From: Pseudodesulfovibrio thermohalotolerans
Lineage (GTDB): Bacteria > Desulfobacterota > Desulfovibrionia > Desulfovibrionales > Desulfovibrionaceae
Reading direction: 5' to 3'
Assembly (NCBI RefSeq): GCF_021353295.2
Contig: NZ_CP120635.1
Coordinates: forward strand, 1,791,501 to 1,855,500
DNA length: 64,000 nt
The notes under the pieces were generated by a model that worked only from the letters and a program-made list of their open reading frames with translations, was not told the origin of the DNA and did no database searches. Positions 60,354 to 64,000 of this stretch are shown piece after piece. How positions within the stretch are numbered: position 1 is the first letter of the stretch; the number at the start of each line of letters is the position of its first letter. Position numbers and translations under genes: made by a program.

Positions 60354-61112
60354 ATGCTGACCATTGAAGACCTGCATGTCAACATCGGCGATAAAGAGGT
60401 CCTGCGAGGGATCAATCTCCAGATAAACGACGGGGAAACTTTCATACTGTTCGGGCCCAACGGATCGGGCAAAACGTCCCTGCTCATGACCTTGATGGGA
60501 TTTACCGGCTACGAGGTGACCAAGGGCAAGATTATTTTCAAGGGGCACGATATTACCGAAGCCCCCATGTACGAGCGCGCCCGGCTTGGAATGGGAATGT
60601 CCTTCCAGCGGCCGCCGACCATCCATGGTCTGCGCACCCGTCACCTGGTGCAGATGTGCGCCCGCAAGGGCACGGTCAACCCTGACATGCTGGCCGAAAT
60701 CGTCAACATGGGCGATTTTCTTGATCGTGACATCAATGCGGGCTTTTCCGGCGGCGAGATCAAGCGTTCAGAGCTTCTCCAGCTCATGGCCCAGCAGCCC
60801 GATCTGGTGCTCTTCGACGAGCCCGAATCCGGCGTGGACATGGAGAATATGCAGTTGGTGGGGCAGGTCGCCCGCGACGTGCTGGACGGCAAGTTCAGCG
60901 TGGCCCCCGACCTGAGCCTCAAGGAGCGCAAGGAGAAGGTCACGACCGCCGGACTTATCATCACCCATACCGGGTACATTCTCGACTACGTGAACGCCGA
61001 CCGGGGCCAGGTCCTCTATCATGGCCATCTGTGCTGTGAAGGTCGCCCCAGGGATATTCTGGACCACATCCGGCAGCATGGCTACCAGGAATGCGTCCGC
61101 TGCATGAACTAG
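60354..61112 (+). CDS. sufC: SufC-type ATPase
   Basis: ABC-type ATPase that powers iron-sulfur cluster assembly on its SufB partner in the cytoplasm. Walker A GPNGSGKTS, signature FSGGEIKRSE, Walker B LVLFDEPESGVD and the late histidine ITHTGYIL are all intact. Length 252 aa. ATG 60354 has GAGGA 5 bases upstream. It is followed 25 bases later by a SufB-like gene and nothing else of the suf set, the two-gene minimal arrangement. Confidence 0.92.
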   Translation: MLTIEDLHVNIGDKEVLRGINLQINDGETFILFGPNGSGKTSLLMTLMGFTGYEVTKGKIIFKGHDITEAPMYERARLGMGMSFQRPPTIHGLRTRHLVQMCARKGTVNPDMLAEIVNMGDFLDRDINAGFSGGEIKRSELLQLMAQQPDLVLFDEPESGVDMENMQLVGQVARDVLDGKFSVAPDLSLKERKEKVTTAGLIITHTGYILDYVNADRGQVLYHGHLCCEGRPRDILDHIRQHGYQECVRCMN

Positions 61113-61137
61113 CCGTCGGCATTGGAGAGATATAGAT

Positions 61138-62298
61138 ATGAGCAAAGTCGATCTGAAGGATTTCAAGTTTGACGGCCTCAAGCAGGAGGCCATTACCGAT
61201 CTGAACGCCCTTTCCGACGCGGACAAGGACCAGCTTCTCATGGCCGGCGTGGTCTCTGACCTGTCCACCCGTTCCGCTTCCTATTTGCAGATGGACCAGT
61301 CCGCGGTTCATTGCCAGTCCAGGAACGAGGCCGTGGAGATCATGGACATCAAGGACGCCCTCAAGAAATATGACGGCCTCAAAGAGTATTTCTGGACCCT
61401 GGTGGACAGGGACAAGGACGAGTTCACCCGTTCCGCCTACGACAACCTCCACGGCGGTTACTTCATTCGGGTCAAGGCCGGGGCCAAGATCAAGGAACCC
61501 ATCCAGTCCTGTCTCATGCTCAAGTCCGAGCATGTCGGCCAGAACGTTCATAACCTCGTGATAATCGAGGAAGGGGCCGAGGCGCACATCATCACCGGCT
61601 GTTCCGTGGCGCATGGCACCAAGGCCGGCGCGCATCTGGGCATTTCCGAGTTCTTCGTCAAGAAGAACGCGTCCCTGACCTTTACCATGGTTCACAACTG
61701 GTCCGAGTCCGTGGCTGTTCGGCCGCGTTCGGCGGGCATGGTGGAGGAGGGCGGCAAGTTCCTGAACAACTATGTTTTGCTCAAGCCTGTCCAGGATTTG
61801 CAAATGTACCCCGCAATCACCCTGAACGGCCCGGATTCCGTGGCCCGTTTCAACTCCGTGGTGGTGGCCACCGAAGGATCGCATCTGGACATGGGCAATC
61901 GTGTCATCATGAATGCCCCGAACACCCGGTGCGAGATCATCGCCAGGACCATCGCCTCCGGCGGAACCATCATCAACCGGGGACACATCGCCGCGCATCA
62001 CGTCCCGAGCAAGGGACATCTGGAATGTCAGGGCTTGATTCTCGGCGGGGGCCGCATCTGGGCCATCCCGGAACTGGACGGCACAGTGGAGGGCGTGGAG
62101 CTTTCCCACGAAGCCTCGGTGGGCAAGATTGCCCAGGAGGAGATCGAGTATCTCATGGCCCGCGGCATGGACGAGGATGAAGCGACCTCGACCATCGTGC
62201 GCGGCTTCCTTAATACCGATATCATGGGCTTGCCCGAGCGGTTGCAAAAGGAGATCGATAAACAGATCGAGGAATTGCAGTCTTCGGACGTCATGTAA
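61138..62298 (+). CDS. SufB/SufD-like cluster scaffold
   Basis: Beta-helix scaffold of 386 aa that partners SufC. The N-terminal region is shorter than in E. coli SufB (495 aa). The conserved cysteine in GHLECQGLILG (about residue 302) and histidine in LSHEASVGKI (about residue 325) match the cluster-assembly residues of SufB rather than SufD. The C-terminal segment carries LMARGMDEDEATSTIV, the SufC-contact helices. With NifSU elsewhere in the window, the cell has two cluster-assembly routes. Confidence 0.88.
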   Translation: MSKVDLKDFKFDGLKQEAITDLNALSDADKDQLLMAGVVSDLSTRSASYLQMDQSAVHCQSRNEAVEIMDIKDALKKYDGLKEYFWTLVDRDKDEFTRSAYDNLHGGYFIRVKAGAKIKEPIQSCLMLKSEHVGQNVHNLVIIEEGAEAHIITGCSVAHGTKAGAHLGISEFFVKKNASLTFTMVHNWSESVAVRPRSAGMVEEGGKFLNNYVLLKPVQDLQMYPAITLNGPDSVARFNSVVVATEGSHLDMGNRVIMNAPNTRCEIIARTIASGGTIINRGHIAAHHVPSKGHLECQGLILGGGRIWAIPELDGTVEGVELSHEASVGKIAQEEIEYLMARGMDEDEATSTIVRGFLNTDIMGLPERLQKEIDKQIEELQSSDVM

Positions 62299-62318
62299 AA
62301 AGAAAAGTTGTATACGCA

Positions 62319-62352
62319 GGGGCGGGGGCTTCGGCCACCGCCCCTTTTTTTT
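62319..62352 (+). terminator. Terminator after the sufCB-like pair
   Basis: Seven-base-pair GC stem (62319-62325 with 62338-62344) followed by eight T. Confidence 0.88.
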
Positions 62353-62448
62353 GCCGTGCGGGATTGGATTAGCCCTTGAACAAACTGAATTGACGTACTA
62401 ATCAATGTTTTCCATCTTCTTGAAAAGAGACGCGACAGGGAGTGCCGA

Positions 62449-63018
62449 ATGACGAAAAAGGAAGGAATCCTGCTGGCAGCCCAGGAATTGTTCGCTCGTT
62501 ACGGTTATGCGGGAACGACCATGAAAATGGTCGCCGAGCAAGCCGGAGTGGCCTCGGGCCTGGTTTTTCATTATTACGAATCCAAAGAAAAGCTCTTCAT
62601 GGTGGCCGGAGCCGGATTGATCGACAACATGGTTTCCGTTCTGCATCAGGCCACCGCCGGAACGGCCTCCGGCTGCGAGGCCATGGGCATTTTCGTTAAG
62701 GCCTACCTGGATTTCACCGCCGAGCATGAGAAGACGTTCCCCACGATCATCCGGTGTTCGCCCTTCAGCGACGACAACCCCGATCTGGATCGCGAGAGAA
62801 TCGCCACCAAGTTCCTGGATTTGATAAACATCATAGAGGATATACTGCGACGGGGGATCGAGGACGGCTCCATTCGCGAGATGCCGGTTCCCCAGACGGC
62901 ATTCATGATCTACGGGGTCATCGTGGGTGCGGTTCGTACCCGGTTCCTGACACCCTATGACATCCCTGGATTGTATGCCGAGGCGCGGGAGTTCGTTCTG
63001 CGCAGCGTCTGCGCCTAA
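62449..63018 (+). CDS. TetR-family transcription regulator
   Basis: Repressor-type protein of 189 aa. The helix-turn-helix (about residues 5-50) shows the classic AAQELFARYGYAGTTMKMVAEQAGVASG and ends FHYYESKEKLF. The C-terminal helical domain binds an unknown ligand. ATG 62449. It is 20 bases before the membrane hydrolase-like gene, which could be its target. No palindromic operator was clear upstream. Confidence 0.92.
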   Translation: MTKKEGILLAAQELFARYGYAGTTMKMVAEQAGVASGLVFHYYESKEKLFMVAGAGLIDNMVSVLHQATAGTASGCEAMGIFVKAYLDFTAEHEKTFPTIIRCSPFSDDNPDLDRERIATKFLDLINIIEDILRRGIEDGSIREMPVPQTAFMIYGVIVGAVRTRFLTPYDIPGLYAEAREFVLRSVCA

Positions 63019-63037
63019 CCGCTCGTCGTATCTATTT

Positions 63038-63493
63038 ATGTCTGATTATAGAGGACATCTTGCCGGAGGGCTTTTTTTCGGCATTATGGGATTGGTGGGG
63101 GTGATCCTTCTTGGTTGGATGACCTTTGATCCGCTCCAGGCCGCCGGGTTGCTCGGCTTCTGTCTGCTTGGCGCGCTTTTCCCGGACGTGGACACCAACT
63201 CCAAGGGGCAAAATCTTTATTACGCCGTCTTCGTGCTTGTCGACCTGGGGTTGATTCTCAGGGGACTTTACGTCTGGGCCGCATGGTTCGGGCTTTTCTC
63301 CATGCTTCCGGCCGTGGGCTCCCACCGCGGCTGGACCCACACCTGGTGGGCCATGCTCCTTGTGCCGCTGCCCATCGTGGTCATCCCTTTCTTCATGCAG
63401 GAGCAAGGGCTGGCCCGTTACTTTGCGCCGTTTTACGCCGCTTTTGTGATCGGCTATTTCTCCCACCTGATCTTGGACGGAGAATTCAAGTAA
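63038..63493 (+). CDS. YdjM-like membrane metal-dependent hydrolase family protein
   Basis: Polytopic membrane protein of 151 aa with about four helices. The N-terminal DYRGHLAGG, the FPDVDTNS motif (about residues 48-55) and SHRGWTHTWW (about 94-103) are the metal-site signature of the LexA-binding/membrane-bound metal-dependent hydrolase family (DUF457-like). A final His lies in FSHLILDG. Substrate unknown. ATG 63038 has no strong ribosome site. It follows the TetR gene. Confidence 0.85.
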   Translation: MSDYRGHLAGGLFFGIMGLVGVILLGWMTFDPLQAAGLLGFCLLGALFPDVDTNSKGQNLYYAVFVLVDLGLILRGLYVWAAWFGLFSMLPAVGSHRGWTHTWWAMLLVPLPIVVIPFFMQEQGLARYFAPFYAAFVIGYFSHLILDGEFK

Positions 63494-63533
63494 TTCCTGT
63501 GATAGAGACGTGATCGGCCCAGCCGGTTGCGGG

Positions 63534-64000
63534 TCAGCTTCGAAGCCCTTTGTACAGGGCCATGTATCGATCGGCCATGGCCTTGTCCGTGTACCCGGTG
63601 ACCGATTCCGCGCCGTTGGCGACCAGCCATTCGTTCAACTCGGGATCGTTGACCAGGCGGACGATGCTTGTCGCCAGATCGGCCGCGTCGCGGTTTTTGA
63701 AAACCAGTCCGTCGTGTTCATGGGTGACGAGTTCCAGGTTTGAGGGCAGATCCGATGAGATAACCGGAGTTCGGGTGGCCCAGCCTTCCTTGATGACCGC
63801 GTTGGACCCTTCGCCGTCCACGGAGGGGACGGTCAGGATATCGATCTCGGGCAGGACTTCTCGGCTGTCGCGGTATCCCAGGAAGAGGATCGAGTCGGCC
63901 AGACCGAGCTTTTCAGCTTGTCGTTTCAGGTCCTGCTGCATGGGGCCTTCGCCCGCGATCATGCACTGCCAGTTCGGCATGTGGGGAGACTTGCGCAGAT
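63534..64000 (-). CDS. Glycosyltransferase, GT4-like, C-terminal part (cut by window end)
   Basis: The C-terminal half of a GT-B glycosyltransferase, open to the window edge. It has WQCMIAGEGPMQQDLKRQA, LFLGYRDSREVLPEIDILTVPS, then EGSNAVIKEGWATRTPVISSDL (the E-x7-E nucleotide-sugar site is represented by E in EGSN and E in IKEG) and HEHDGLVF. Acceptor and sugar cannot be told. The N-terminal acceptor domain is outside the window. Confidence 0.88.
   Translation of the reverse strand, partial: LRKSPHMPNWQCMIAGEGPMQQDLKRQAEKLGLADSILFLGYRDSREVLPEIDILTVPSVDGEGSNAVIKEGWATRTPVISSDLPSNLELVTHEHDGLVFKNRDAADLATSIVRLVNDPELNEWLVANGAESVTGYTDKAMADRYMALYKGLRS

Overview
The window looks like the chromosome of a sulfate-reducing deltaproteobacterium of the Desulfovibrio / Pseudodesulfovibrio type. 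This is an inference from gene content: a small assimilatory-type siroheme sulfite reductase next to a cupin and ferredoxins, an NIL-domain ferredoxin, a NifS/NifU pair beside cysK and cysE, a two-gene SufC/SufB-like pair, a TupA-like tungstate binder, a PEP-CTERM protein and compact Rhs proteins. Coding density is high and the core genes are GC-rich. No ribosomal RNA operon or CRISPR array was seen.

Region 1 (1-9050) is housekeeping on the + strand: the end of mfd, two SurA-type prolyl isomerase/chaperone genes, a RodZ-like protein, recO, glyQ, glyS and rpsT, which starts with TTG, closed by a strong terminator. Region 2 (9.1-17.7 kb) is redox and transport: a solitary TupA-like protein, a Crp/Fnr regulator divergent from a polyferredoxin-ferredoxin-cupin-sulfite reductase set with an HcpR/Fnr-like palindrome between them, then trkA-trkH and a lipoprotein. 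Region 3 (17.8-34.4 kb, mostly - strand) holds nadC-nadA-nadB, mgtE, cheZ with a PilZ gene, an NIL ferredoxin, a CpoB/YbgF-like lipoprotein, lspA-ileS, a TPR protein, and the nifU-nifS-cysK-cysE cysteine/iron-sulfur cluster. Region 4 (34.6-44.7 kb, + strand) has a REC-PAS-GGDEF-EAL protein, hsp20, a Lon-like protease, ilvB-ilvN preceded by a valine-rich leader peptide and attenuator hairpin, a flagellin-like gene under a near-perfect sigma-28 promoter, and a PEP-CTERM protein.

Region 5 (44.9-58.4 kb, - strand) is accessory DNA. It holds a decayed IS1595-type transposase abutting the 3' end of an RND efflux pair, then the most striking structure of the window: a tandem array of Rhs cassettes. 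Three near-identical copies of a roughly 1.3 kb block (3' end of tRNA-Pro, a hairpin, a complete tRNA-Thr(GGT), a terminator, and the first 300 codons of a compact Rhs protein) each lead into an unrelated C-terminal domain followed by a small, mostly membrane-anchored or secreted protein of the kind expected for immunity. A fourth, decayed unit lies at the left edge. The only complete tRNA-Pro(GGG) is at the right edge, and the truncated copies all break at its anticodon loop, as expected for a tRNA attachment site.

Region 6 (58.5-64 kb) returns to core genes: cheW, a small helical protein, an Smr-domain protein, the SufC/SufB-like pair, a TetR regulator, a membrane metal-dependent hydrolase-like protein, and the end of a glycosyltransferase.
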